Positions 49,904-57,827 are shown, numbered from the stretch's first letter. The stretch is DNA of 64,000 bases from Prochlorococcus sp. AG-347-E23 (GCA_003281685.1 QCBH01000005.1:1-64000), one strand, 5' to 3'. Numbers and translations: made by a program. The notes: generated by a model from the sequence alone, not told the origin.

Positions 49904-50385
49904 CCTAGACCTACACCCCTAGCCATTAGAGTTGCAAAGAAGGGTATTGTAGCAAAGCCAACTAATTCGGTGGTAATGATTAGTCTAAACCTCTTAACTA
50001 AGTTTTCTGAAATTTCAGGTAATTTATTCTTACTTAATGGAATGGCCCATAAGATATAGGTTGTTGTTGGGTATAAAGAAAGTAATCCTACCAAAATGTA
50101 AAGAGAAACCTTTATCCAAAACACAGGATTACCTGTATAAAAATCCCCTCCTTGACCAAAATACTTAACACGCAATATCCCAGTAACTAATATTGCAACT
50201 CCTGCCAAGCCATAAACTACATCTGCAATTATCATTGAGATTGTCTCATTTCTATTAAGACCTACTTTGAGAGTCAATCTTTCAAACAAAAGAGAACCGA
50301 AACACAATATTATCCCTAAATAATGAACATATGCTACTAATGCACTTTTAGCAATTTCACCTGTAAATAAAGTTCCTAATAACAT
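49900..50385 (-). CDS. DUF2214-family membrane protein
   Basis: This 161-residue membrane protein has four spans. A His in VAYVHYLGIILCFGSLLFE, the DVVYGLAGVAILVTGILRV segment and FWIKVSLYILVGLLSLYPT match the DUF2214 family, small integral membrane proteins of unknown function found mainly in cyanobacteria and proteobacteria. It is translationally coupled to the DUF1643 gene by a 4-base overlap. Confidence 0.75.
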   Translation of the reverse strand: MLLGTLFTGEIAKSALVAYVHYLGIILCFGSLLFERLTLKVGLNRNETISMIIADVVYGLAGVAILVTGILRVKYFGQGGDFYTGNPVFWIKVSLYILVGLLSLYPTTTYILWAIPLSKNKLPEISENLVKRFRLIITTELVGFATIPFFATLMARGVGLG

Positions 50386-50473
50386 TTTCTAGTCAAAATT
50401 TATACAATACTAACCACCAAATAAAGAATTTGTTTAGAAAAAAGATTAAACAATAAAAAGCAAGTTATTGAAT

Positions 50474-51223
50474 CTAGGACTCTAAAAACCTTTTTTGACC
50501 TTCTTCAAAAAGATCCTTTTTATTCCATACTTCGATTACATCTGGGAAATGTTTTTCCATACAATGATCACAAACCCCATGACTGAATCTAATATCACTA
50601 ATTTTTGAAAGATATTTTTCTAAATGCATCCAATCACCCTCCTTATTTTTTACTTCTCTGCAATATGAACATACAGATAAAATCCCTTCCTGTTTATGTA
50701 AATTAGACAATGCATCTAGCAAATTTAATGACTTTTTTCTAAGCTCTAAAAATGAAACTATTTGCTTGGACAATAATTCCATAATATTAAATTGTTGTGT
50801 AGTTAGATTTCCTGGCTTTCTGTCTATTACACAAAGAGTTCCAAGCTTATTACCATCACTATTTCTAAGGGGAAAACCTGCATAAAAACGAATCTTTGGA
50901 TCTCCCGTTACCAATGGATTATTAATAAATCTTTCATCTTGGAAAGCATCATGAATAATTAATGGACTGTTTTCATTTATTGCATGGGTACAAAAAGACC
51001 AATCTCTTTTAGTTTCTGATATTTGAAGTCCTATTTTGGATTTAAACCACTGTTTATCTTTGTCTACCAAAGTCATTAAAGAAATAGGCACATTACAAGT
51101 AGTAGCCGCAATTTTGATAATATCGTCATAACATGATTCTGGCTTAGTTCCCAAAATCCTATATTCTGCTAAAGCTTTTAATCTTCTTTCCTCTTCTTCT
51201 TTTTTTGATACAAGATTCTGCAT
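50474..51223 (-). CDS. GAF-domain sensor with C-terminal Cys4 motif
   Basis: This 249-residue soluble protein has a GAF domain (about residues 15-165, with FCTHAINENSPLIIHDA and GFPLRNSDGNKLGTLCVID). A short linker helix leads to a C-terminal segment with CSYC and CDHC pairs bracketing DWMHLEKYLS and FSHGVC. That C-terminal Cys4 motif is known at the ends of many bacterial sensor and response-regulator proteins and probably binds zinc. No output domain is present, so it may act through a partner. The ligand is unknown. Confidence 0.8.
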   Translation of the reverse strand: MQNLVSKKEEEERRLKALAEYRILGTKPESCYDDIIKIAATTCNVPISLMTLVDKDKQWFKSKIGLQISETKRDWSFCTHAINENSPLIIHDAFQDERFINNPLVTGDPKIRFYAGFPLRNSDGNKLGTLCVIDRKPGNLTTQQFNIMELLSKQIVSFLELRKKSLNLLDALSNLHKQEGILSVCSYCREVKNKEGDWMHLEKYLSKISDIRFSHGVCDHCMEKHFPDVIEVWNKKDLFEEGQKRFLES

Positions 51224-51324
51224 TAATCTTCACCAATAATTAAAACTTTAAAATTAAAGTTTCTTCAAAAAACTTTTTCCTTCTAATACTTAATAAAAAA
51301 AAGATAAACTTATTGATTTGTTAC

Positions 51325-52554
51325 TTAATGATTTAACTTTGAGACTGCCATCCCTGCGATCCATCCACTAGTCCAACAATGTTGAAAATTAAATCCACCT
51401 GTGATCCCATCAACATCTAAAACTTCTCCAGAAAAAAATAAACCTGGGCAAATTAAGCTCTCCATACTTTTAAAATTAACTTCATTAATTTTTACGCCTC
51501 CAGAAGTAACAAATTCCTCTCCAAATGGTCCTTTGCCCGAAATTATATATTTGTCTCTTTTTAGAATATTTATCATTTTCTCTCTTTCATCCACCAGTAA
51601 ATCGGCCCACTTTTTCTCTTTATCAAGACCTATTTTATTTAATAAAAAAATCCATAATCTTTTTGTTAATTTTGGAAGAGGTCTACTGTTAATTAGATTC
51701 ACCTTGCCTTTATTTAATCTTAAATAGTTAACTTTTTCTTTTAACTCCTCATAACTTAAAGCAGACCATTTAATGATTAGATTAAATTTATATTTTTGGT
51801 TGTAAAGTTCCCTTGCAGCAATTGATGAAAGTTTTAATACTGCTGGCCCACTAAAACCCCAATGGGTTATTAGTAAATCACCTCTATTTTGAAAAGTCTT
51901 AGTGTTTAATTTAATTTCTATATCTATGCCCTTTATCGATACCCCACTACATTCATCCAAATTTGGTTCTTTTGTAGAAAAAGTAAAAAGCGATGGTAGA
52001 GGTTTAACAATGTTGTGTCCAAGATTTTGAGCTAATTTATATCCGCTTGGATTACCTCCAGTTGAAAGAATAATATTTTTTGAAGTTACCTTTTTTTTAA
52101 GACTAGAAATATTGAATATATTATCGGGAGTTTTTGAAATTTCTTTTACAAAAAATTTTGTTAATATCTCTACGTTTTTAGATAAAGCACTTTTTCTCAA
52201 ACAATCAATAACATCTGAAGAAGAATTAGACACTGGGAATACTCTTAGATCTTCCTCAATTTTTAATTTTAACCCTTTTTTCTCAAACCAATCATATACA
52301 TCTCCAGCAGCAAAACGATTAAATGATTCCAAGAGCTGAATCCCACCTCTGGGGTAATTCTCAACTAGTTCTTTCGGTATCCATGTCGCATTAGTAACGT
52401 TACATCTTCCACCTCCACTAATCCTTACTTTCTCCATAAGTTTTGAAGTGCCTTCAAGAATTATTATTCTTTTTACTCCATTTTCAGCAGCAGTTATTGC
52501 TGTCATAAAACCAGCTGCACCGCCCCCTACAACTGCTAAATCAAAAGGTTCCAA
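51325..52554 (-). CDS. HI0933/YhiN-family flavoprotein
   Basis: This 409-residue FAD-dependent protein has an N-terminal dinucleotide fold, LAVVGGGAAGFMTAITAAENG, and the family motif RISGGGRCNVTNA near residue 45. The STGGNPSGYKLAQNLGH motif follows, and the C-terminal GEVLDVDGITGGFNFQHCWTSG is diagnostic of the HI0933/YhiN (BaiN-like) group. The physiological substrate is unknown for most members. It marks the last conserved gene before the micropeptide-rich region. Confidence 0.88.
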   Translation of the reverse strand: MEPFDLAVVGGGAAGFMTAITAAENGVKRIIILEGTSKLMEKVRISGGGRCNVTNATWIPKELVENYPRGGIQLLESFNRFAAGDVYDWFEKKGLKLKIEEDLRVFPVSNSSSDVIDCLRKSALSKNVEILTKFFVKEISKTPDNIFNISSLKKKVTSKNIILSTGGNPSGYKLAQNLGHNIVKPLPSLFTFSTKEPNLDECSGVSIKGIDIEIKLNTKTFQNRGDLLITHWGFSGPAVLKLSSIAARELYNQKYKFNLIIKWSALSYEELKEKVNYLRLNKGKVNLINSRPLPKLTKRLWIFLLNKIGLDKEKKWADLLVDEREKMINILKRDKYIISGKGPFGEEFVTSGGVKINEVNFKSMESLICPGLFFSGEVLDVDGITGGFNFQHCWTSGWIAGMAVSKLNH

Positions 52555-52740
52555 AAACTTATTATTTAATATGCGTCAATCTGATAATAGCAGGGAGTTA
52601 CAAAGAAAAATTACTCCAAAAACCATAAAAAAATAAATAAAAAACTTTAAAACTACATAATAAATAGCTACAATTCACTAATTTTAAAATTTCTAAAAGA
52701 AATTAACGCAGTCGTTATTTTTATGCTTTAACTTAATTAA

Positions 52741-52977
52741 ATGAGTCTAATATTTTCTTACGTTAAATATTCTGAGGCCAGCTTTCCTATGACTGGTCAA
52801 TATACGGCTCTTCTTTTAATAACTTCAGTTATTTGGGTTCTACTTTGGTTTGGATATAGGCAAAATAAGATAAATGATGAGATAAAGAAAAAAGAAAAAG
52901 AAGAAAGAATTAATGCGAAAGTTCAAAGAAGAAAGAAGTTAGAAAGTTTATACCCTAGTAATAAAAAAACTATTTAA
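52741..52977 (+). CDS. Small single-span membrane protein with basic coiled tail
   Basis: This 78-residue frame (or 62 residues from the ATG at 52789, MTGQYTALLLI) has one membrane helix (about residues 22-40). A highly charged Lys/Glu helix follows, likely a coiled coil, ending YPSNKKTI. I do not recognise it. The position right after the flavoprotein gene and before another micropeptide suggests an operon of small membrane proteins. Confidence 0.5.
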   Translation: MSLIFSYVKYSEASFPMTGQYTALLLITSVIWVLLWFGYRQNKINDEIKKKEKEERINAKVQRRKKLESLYPSNKKTI

Positions 52978-52999
52978 AGTAAATTGTTTCTAATTAAAT

Positions 53000-53098
53000 A
53001 TGGAAAAAAATAACTTCAAATCATTAATTCAGTACCTACCCGGGATTTTGATTCTTATTTATGTATTCTTTTTAGCATTTACTCAATTTATAAAATAA
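53000..53098 (+). CDS. 32-residue membrane micropeptide
   Basis: The ATG at 53000 opens a 32-codon frame, MEKNNFKSLIQYLPG followed by a strongly hydrophobic helix to the stop. It lies 22 bases after the previous small gene and 21 bases before the EamA gene in the same direction. The size and topology are like small photosystem or cytochrome subunits, but I cannot match it to a named one. Confidence 0.45.
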   Translation: MEKNNFKSLIQYLPGILILIYVFFLAFTQFIK

Positions 53099-53119
53099 AA
53101 TTTCTAAAAATTACTTGTT

Positions 53120-53992
53120 TTGATTGGAATCCTATCTGCTTTTGGAGCTGCTGCATCTTGGACTTATGCATGCTTTATTTGGCGTTCGCAAACTCAAAAA
53201 CATAAAACAATAGATATAAATTTGATAAAAAATATAATAGCTTTTTTATTTTTTACACCTGCCTTTATCAGTATTAGTTCTACAACTGAATTCAAAAACA
53301 TATTTATCCTTTTAGTTAGTGGAATAATAGGTATTGGTTTAGGTGATACTTTCTACCTAAAGTCATTACAAACAATCGGCACAAGAAAAACTTTATCTGT
53401 AGAAACTCTTTCTCCGTTAATGGCTGCTTTGTCAGGTGAAATTTTTATTAATGAAGATTTAACAATTAAATCATGGGTTGGGATAATCATAGTATCTATT
53501 TCACTATTTATAATTCTCAAAAAAGGGAATGATTTTAAAGCTGAAAAACCACCTTTCTCAGAAAAAAATAATTTTAAGATTTTTGCTTTTCCTTTTTTAT
53601 CAGTTTTATGTGCTGTTATTGGAGGTCTTTTTTCAAGGATGGTTTTTCTACAAAGCAGTTTATCTCCTTTCATTACAACTGAGATAAGATTATTAGGTGC
53701 AATAATTTTTTTGATAACTTTAAAAGGATTTAAGATCAATTTTTTCTTAAAAAAAATAGAAAAAAAAGAACAAAAAAGATTCTTGCTTTCAATACTTCTT
53801 GGAACGAATATAGGAATATTGCTGCAACAAATTGTATTTAAAACTCTCCCTATAGGAATAGGTTGGGCATTATTAAGCACATCTCCAGTAATATCTTTAC
53901 TTTTCGCAAAGAATGAGGAGAGAGAAATTTCCAAAAAAATAATATTTTTTACTTGTTTTTTATTTTTTGGCTTAACATTAATAATTATTTAA
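53120..53992 (+). CDS. EamA/DMT-superfamily transporter
   Basis: This 290-residue protein has ten membrane spans in two halves. The motif GIGLGDTFYLKSLQTIGTRK and LSVETLSPLMAALSGEIFINE ends the first half, and GIGWALLSTSPVISLLFAKNEEREI ends the second, as in the drug/metabolite exporter superfamily. The transported compound is unknown. Translation starts at TTG 53120. It is the only large gene in the first 5 kb of the micropeptide region. Confidence 0.85.
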   Translation: MIGILSAFGAAASWTYACFIWRSQTQKHKTIDINLIKNIIAFLFFTPAFISISSTTEFKNIFILLVSGIIGIGLGDTFYLKSLQTIGTRKTLSVETLSPLMAALSGEIFINEDLTIKSWVGIIIVSISLFIILKKGNDFKAEKPPFSEKNNFKIFAFPFLSVLCAVIGGLFSRMVFLQSSLSPFITTEIRLLGAIIFLITLKGFKINFFLKKIEKKEQKRFLLSILLGTNIGILLQQIVFKTLPIGIGWALLSTSPVISLLFAKNEEREISKKIIFFTCFLFFGLTLIII

Positions 53993-54069
53993 TCTAAGAG
54001 TTAATGTAATAAATACTCATGTTAATAGAAATCAGATTAAATAAAATTATTCTGTAAACACTCAGAAAA

Positions 54070-54186
54070 ATGAAAATTTTAAAGAAAAAAAGACTTGGAA
54101 CATTGGAGGTTTATTTTATTTTTTTAAGCTGTATTTATGCAGGCTTTATAGGTTATAAATCTCTATTAAATGTTTTATTTACTTGA
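54070..54186 (+). CDS. 38-residue membrane micropeptide
   Basis: The ATG at 54070 begins a basic N-terminus (MKILKKKRLGTLE) followed by a single hydrophobic helix of about 20 residues. It converges with the next gene, the stops being 2 bases apart. A positive-inside N-terminus with one helix fits a small thylakoid or plasma-membrane protein. It is not recognised. Confidence 0.4.
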   Translation: MKILKKKRLGTLEVYFIFLSCIYAGFIGYKSLLNVLFT

Positions 54187-54188
54187 AA

Positions 54189-54323
54189 TTAATTATTCCT
54201 TTGGAATGATTTAATCAACTTACCTCCATCTTGATCATCATCATCATTTGACGCAAAAAAAAGAAAAAAAATCCCTAGAGAAGCTATAGATAATGAAATT
54301 GACAATACAGAAAGCTCTTCCAT
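54189..54323 (-). CDS. DDQDGG-type membrane micropeptide (first copy)
   Basis: A 44-residue peptide starts at ATG 54323 (MEELSVLSISLSIASLG). It has one membrane helix followed by NDDDDQDGGKLIKSF. The acidic run plus QDGG matches the end of the peptide at 55468-55647. An upstream ATG at 54398 would add 25 residues including another hydrophobic stretch; I prefer the shorter form by comparison with the second copy. The function is unknown; the Asp cluster could bind a divalent metal. Confidence 0.55.
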   Translation of the reverse strand: MEELSVLSISLSIASLGIFFLFFASNDDDDQDGGKLIKSFQRNN

Positions 54324-54440
54324 AAATTTTAATTTTTTATATGATAAAACAAAAAAAATAAAAGACAGTAAACAAATACACATTCTCGCAAATATCAATT
54401 TCCTTTATTTGTAAAATAAAAAAAATACCCAAACTATTTC

Positions 54441-54716
54441 GTGAAAGTTGTAATCACTTCCCCTTGTAGTGCAAGCACCATAATACAGTATGGAATAAAA
54501 AGTTGGCCTATTTGGGAATGTGAGCCAAGTAAATTTCAATGGAATTACGATGATAAAGAAATTTGCTTAATTATTGAAGGCCAAGCGAAAATAAAGACGA
54601 AAAACGGTGACATTTATTTTATTAAATCTGGAGATCTAGTTGAGTTCCCTGCTGGACTTTACTGCGAATGGGAAGTAACCAAAAGTATTAAAAAACATTA
54701 TCGATTGGGCAGCTAG
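54441..54716 (+). CDS. Small cupin-domain protein (DUF861-like)
   Basis: This 91-residue single-domain cupin has a GTG start at 54441. A WPIWECEPSKFQWNYDD segment, the central CLIIEGQAKIKTKNGD and the closing SGDLVEFPAGLYCEWEVTK match the short EutQ/DUF861-like cupins. Two or three residues that would hold a metal in larger cupins are replaced, so it may bind a small ligand instead. No partner gene is evident. Confidence 0.75.
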   Translation: MKVVITSPCSASTIIQYGIKSWPIWECEPSKFQWNYDDKEICLIIEGQAKIKTKNGDIYFIKSGDLVEFPAGLYCEWEVTKSIKKHYRLGS

Positions 54717-54808
54717 ATTTAAAAAAAAAGATTTTTTCTTTCTTTACTGTTAAGTCAATGCAGATAAAATATGGTTAATCAATAATTTTTAAAAGGAAAG
54801 CTAATATT

Positions 54809-54979
54809 ATGCCTTTTACTGATCAAGAATACTTTGAAGTTATCGAAAAAAATGAAATAGTAAAAAAAGCTTTCGAGAATATTAAGCAAATTTGCATTGA
54901 TTTGCAAAAACAAACAAATTGTCCTGAAGAGGACCTAAAAGATTTTCTTGAGTTTATCTCTAAACAATGGAATAAGTAA
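54809..54979 (+). CDS. 56-residue soluble micropeptide
   Basis: The ATG at 54809 follows AAAGGAAAG by about 8 bases. The peptide (MPFTDQEYFEVIEKNE at the start, DLKDFLEFISKQWNK at the end) is charged, helical and without a membrane span. It contains two cysteines (ICIDL and NCPEED). It looks like a real small soluble protein; the family is unknown. Confidence 0.5.
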   Translation: MPFTDQEYFEVIEKNEIVKKAFENIKQICIDLQKQTNCPEEDLKDFLEFISKQWNK

Positions 54980-55054
54980 TAAAAGTAATAGTTAATAAGC
55001 CTTTAAAGGATACTAGATTTAAAATCTCAATTTAGTTTTTTCACAGAAATAGTT

Positions 55055-55186
55055 CTAATCTAATTCCTTTTTTGGTTTTGTATTGATACTGGAAGTTCCC
55101 TTAGCAGCAGTAACAAAGAAAAAGAAGCCTACAATTCCTGATATACCAAATATCGCAGCCAAAGGATCAAAAGTGAAAGAAAACAT
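55055..55186 (-). CDS. 43-residue membrane micropeptide
   Basis: The ATG at 55186 starts MFSFTFDPLAAIFGISG. One hydrophobic helix, IVGFFFFVTAAKG, leads to a Lys-rich tail ending KPKKELD. An ATG further upstream at 55237 would add 17 residues of less convincing sequence. Single-helix proteins of this shape are common in the thylakoid complexes of cyanobacteria, but I cannot name this one. Confidence 0.5.
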   Translation of the reverse strand: MFSFTFDPLAAIFGISGIVGFFFFVTAAKGTSSINTKPKKELD

Positions 55187-55267
55187 AGAATTTATAAAAT
55201 CAAGATAAATAATAGTTTTTGAATCAAAATTGTACAATTATTGTTAAGTATAAAAAATAACAATTAC

Positions 55268-55417
55268 GTGATTCATTATGTCATTGTTAGTTTCTCATTA
55301 GGTTCAACAAAATTATTATTCAAATTCATATTGAAGAATAAAAATATCAATAAATACCAAAGATTTATTAGTGCGACAGAGAAAAGTTTAAAAAATAATT
55401 ATAGAAATATTGAATAA
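55268..55417 (+). CDS. Doubtful 49-residue frame with GTG start
   Basis: This frame opens at GTG 55268 and ends at 55417. The product has a modestly hydrophobic start and a basic C-terminal half ending SLKNNYRNIE. It could be a decayed remnant of a larger gene or random sequence. It ends 7 bases before the strong ribosome-binding site at 55424. Low support. Confidence 0.25.
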   Translation: MIHYVIVSFSLGSTKLLFKFILKNKNINKYQRFISATEKSLKNNYRNIE

Positions 55418-55423
55418 CACTAC

Positions 55424-55453
55424 AAGGAGGATCCACAATTGATGTTTCTTTAG
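55424..55453 (+). promoter_or_regulatory. Perfect Shine-Dalgarno before a 4-codon mini-ORF
   Basis: AAGGAGG at 55424-55430 is followed 8 bases later by TTG-ATG-TTT-CTT and then the stop TAG (55439-55453). The next real gene starts at 55468, 14 bases after this stop. A mini-ORF of this kind could feed ribosomes to the downstream start by reinitiation. The function is inferred only. Confidence 0.4.
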
Positions 55454-55467
55454 ATTAATATCAGATT

Positions 55468-55647
55468 ATGACAGAATTTTACGCAGCCTCTTCCTCAATA
55501 AGTCCCTTTACAGCGATATTATGGTGTCTTTATCCAATAGCTATACTTGTAATAATTGAGTTACTTCTAGGGGGAGGGTTTGATGATGATAACGATGACC
55601 AAGATGGCGGAATGCTTATACCTGCTTACTCTAGATCTGAAGTTTGA
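55468..55647 (+). CDS. DDQDGG-type membrane micropeptide (second copy)
   Basis: A 59-residue peptide begins MTEFYAASSSISPFTAILW. A membrane helix (about residues 15-34) ends in a Gly cluster, GGGFDDDNDDQDGGMLIPAY. The acidic tail closely matches the peptide at 54189-54323 (NDDDDQDGGKLI). The helix followed by an Asp-rich tail is an unusual motif. No function is known to me. Confidence 0.65.
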   Translation: MTEFYAASSSISPFTAILWCLYPIAILVIIELLLGGGFDDDNDDQDGGMLIPAYSRSEV

Positions 55648-55691
55648 AATTTTTTGAATTAAAACTATAATCTCTGAAAAATTTCAGTAAA

Positions 55692-55832
55692 TTGACTAAC
55701 AACATTGATACAACTCATATTTCCCTAATAACCCTTTCCATTTTTATTGCCTCTTCTCTATCTTGGCTTGTCTTGAGAACTCTTAAAGAAGGTGGAAAAG
55801 CTCTAACAGAAATGAATAAGGACAAATCTTAA
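55692..55832 (+). CDS. 46-residue membrane micropeptide, TTG start
   Basis: The frame starts at TTG 55692, as no ATG precedes the hydrophobic region. It encodes one helix (about residues 8-28) and then LRTLKEGGKALTEMNKDKS, a charged amphipathic tail. It lies 44 bases after the DDQDGG peptide in the same direction. The orderly helix-plus-charged-tail design supports coding, but the start is uncertain. Confidence 0.4.
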   Translation: MTNNIDTTHISLITLSIFIASSLSWLVLRTLKEGGKALTEMNKDKS

Positions 55833-56080
55833 ATAACACAAAAGATATTTAAAAAAATAGATAATTTTCATGGGATTTATTAAATTCTTAGATTTATAAG
55901 CTTTACTAACTAAAAGATATATTCGTAATATTTAAAAATTTTCAATATGAAAGTTTGGGAAAATCATAAAAAACCTAAATAAATATTAGAATTCATATGA
56001 TTGCTGAGTTAAAAATACCAATCCATTTATTTCCCTTTTTTTGAAAGGAATTCTATTGGTAATTACTTTTATAAAAAAAC

Positions 56081-56176
56081 ATGCATCTAAATTCTTTACT
56101 TTATATTTGTTCCATATCTTTTCTCATTTATATTATGGCGCTATTTTGGAGAGACTTACCAAATCAAAAAAAGTAA
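56081..56176 (+). CDS. 31-residue membrane micropeptide
   Basis: The ATG at 56081 gives a peptide of one hydrophobic helix (LLYICSISFLIYIMALFW) followed by RDLPNQKK. This resembles in form the very small photosystem subunits, but it has no residues that let me assign it. It lies alone between other micropeptides. Confidence 0.4.
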   Translation: MHLNSLLYICSISFLIYIMALFWRDLPNQKK

Positions 56177-56258
56177 ATAAATAATTAATATTAAATTTAT
56201 TGCCTATCAAAATAAATTGAGTTATTAATTTAATATTGGATTTAATTTTTTTATATAA

Positions 56259-56423
56259 ATGCTGAAAGAATCTTCAAATAACAATAACAAAAATATATTC
56301 TCGGAGACTAGAAGTATTGCAAAAGAAAAGATGATTTGCAAAGACGGATTCTGTTCATTACCAAATCGAGATGAGATCCCAAAACAAGATTCAAATGATA
56401 TGAATTTATTTGATCCTATTTAG
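56259..56423 (+). CDS. 54-residue soluble micropeptide with CKDGFC motif
   Basis: The ATG at 56259 starts MLKESSNNNNKNIFSE. The middle holds MICKDGFCSLPNRDEIP and the end is NLFDPI. There is no membrane span. The two cysteines four residues apart could bind metal or form a disulfide. The Asn-rich start is probably disordered. Unknown family. Confidence 0.5.
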   Translation: MLKESSNNNNKNIFSETRSIAKEKMICKDGFCSLPNRDEIPKQDSNDMNLFDPI

Positions 56424-56491
56424 TAAATAAAAAACATTTTGATAAATTGAAGATTAAATTGATAGTGATAAATTCTTTGATTTTTTAATTT

Positions 56492-56827
56492 ATGCTTAAT
56501 GACTTTTTAAATGCATATAAGGAGTTTTGGATTAAAGCTACAGAATTCAAAGGATTCACATCTCGATCGGACTGGTGGTTAGTTCAATTAGCTAACCTTA
56601 TAATTTCTTTCCTAACTATCCCAATATTTTTAAAAACCTTTGGTTTCAATGCTTATGGACTAGTTTGTATAGTTCCTCAAATAGCTATTGATATAAGAAG
56701 AATCAGAGATTTTGGAAAAGATTGGAAATGGATCTTTATTAATTTAATACCTTTCTTCGGATGGATTTTGTGGTTTATCTGGTTAGGCTTTGGTAAGACC
56801 GGTAATGGGAAAAATAAATTTATATAG
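56492..56827 (+). CDS. DUF805-family membrane protein
   Basis: This 111-residue protein fits DUF805. An N-terminal NAYKEFWIKATEFKGFTSRSDWW segment (the RxxyW start of the domain) is followed by three membrane spans, with IAIDIRRIRDFGKDWKWIF between spans and a final WFIWLGFGKTGNGKNKF. The family is common and has no agreed function. It converges with the paralogue gene at 56831, with 3 bases between the stops. Confidence 0.8.
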   Translation: MLNDFLNAYKEFWIKATEFKGFTSRSDWWLVQLANLIISFLTIPIFLKTFGFNAYGLVCIVPQIAIDIRRIRDFGKDWKWIFINLIPFFGWILWFIWLGFGKTGNGKNKFI

Positions 56828-56830
56828 AGA

Positions 56831-57184
56831 TTAAGTCTTTATTTTTTTCTTTTTTTTAAAATCTACAAATCTTATCTTATTTCGTAATTCTATATGTTTT
56901 TCAAGAATTCTAAACACATGCATCTCGCATTCGGTTAATTTAAGAAACTGATCAAGTGTATCTTTATCTTCTTCATCAAAATCCTCGAAAACTTCTGAAA
57001 TAGTAATACTATTTCTAGAAATAAAATCCTCAGCAACATCTTGTGGATTCTTGCCTAATTCGAAATCCTTAAAAGCTTCATAAGAATTAAGTTCTCTAGT
57101 CAACCATTTAAACCATGGTTCATTTTTATTTTGTTTTTTACTTATGATTTTCTTCATGAAAAAATTTTTTACTAGTTTAATCAT
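56831..57184 (-). CDS. Small acidic protein, paralogue of 46130-46396
   Basis: This protein has up to 117 residues; a later ATG would remove about nine. After a Lys-rich lead it has PWFKWLTRELNSY, NPQDVAEDFISRN, then DTLDQFLKLTECEMHVF and a basic tail. The spacing of WFxW, AExF and FLKLxExE equals that of the protein at 46130-46396, so I treat them as paralogues. The function is unknown. It converges with the DUF805 gene. Confidence 0.6.
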   Translation of the reverse strand: MIKLVKNFFMKKIISKKQNKNEPWFKWLTRELNSYEAFKDFELGKNPQDVAEDFISRNSITISEVFEDFDEEDKDTLDQFLKLTECEMHVFRILEKHIELRNKIRFVDFKKKKKIKT

Positions 57185-57403
57185 TATTAGTTATTCTTTC
57201 TTTGACAGCTGTACAATTACTTATTTTTAGAATTTTATTAAAGATAAACCTTGTTTATTTTTAAAAATAACTAGAATAATTACCTAAAAAACTTCCTAAA
57301 TAATAAGTATTTATGACTCATTTTTTTATTTATAAGATAGCTAGAATTTGTCTTTACTCAAAATACATTGTAAATTCCATTTTATGACTTTCCTTCATCT
57401 TAA

Positions 57404-57586
57404 ATTTTAATAATAGGTGCTTTTGGTATTGCAGTAGCAATAGCCATCTTTTTTGTTTCTTACCAACAATATTTCAATTCTCCTTTGAATACAGAACTTT
57501 CAGAAAAGAAAAAAGCCTTAATTAAGGAACAAAAAGAATTAAATGAAAGATTAGAAAAAATAGATCAAGATTTAAAAAATTTATAA
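57404..57586 (+). CDS. Membrane plus coiled-coil micropeptide without standard start
   Basis: The frame is open from a stop at 57401 to TAA at 57586. It encodes a convincing helix, ILIIGAFGIAVAIAIFFVS, then a Lys/Glu coiled coil ending LEKIDQDLKNL. No ATG, GTG or TTG occurs before the helix. The only candidate is ATT at 57404, or an ATA soon after. An ATG frame at 57384 stops after eight codons. Either a rare ATT start, a frameshift, or decay explains this. About 60 residues. Confidence 0.45.
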   Translation: MLIIGAFGIAVAIAIFFVSYQQYFNSPLNTELSEKKKALIKEQKELNERLEKIDQDLKNL

Positions 57587-57671
57587 AAAATTACTCTTAA
57601 TAGAGACAAGTCAATGATCTCGAATTCAAGACCATAATTTTTTAAACAGGAATTATGGACTATAAGGAGTT

Positions 57672-57827
57672 ATGGATAAAGATCATCTTATTGAATTAAT
57701 TTCTAATAGCCTTCTTTATGAGAGTAAAAATTCTGACTCTACTAGGAATCTTAGTGACTTTAAAAATTACTTAGAAAGATTAAATCTAGATCAATTGAGA
57801 ACTATGTCTAAAGAATTTATTCTTTAG
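57672..57827 (+). CDS. 51-residue soluble micropeptide
   Basis: The ATG at 57672 lies 2 bases after AAGGAG (57664-57669), a tight but plausible ribosome site. The peptide is acidic and helical (MDKDHLIELISNSLLYESKN), ending LDQLRTMSKEFIL, with no membrane span. It is followed by the desaturase gene 38 bases later in the same direction. Confidence 0.5.
   Translation: MDKDHLIELISNSLLYESKNSDSTRNLSDFKNYLERLNLDQLRTMSKEFIL

Noticed and set aside
53353..53934. Long minus-strand frame opposite the EamA gene
   Set aside because: At 193 codons it is long, but the plus-strand frame has ten regular spans and family motifs; the antisense frame lacks any family pattern.
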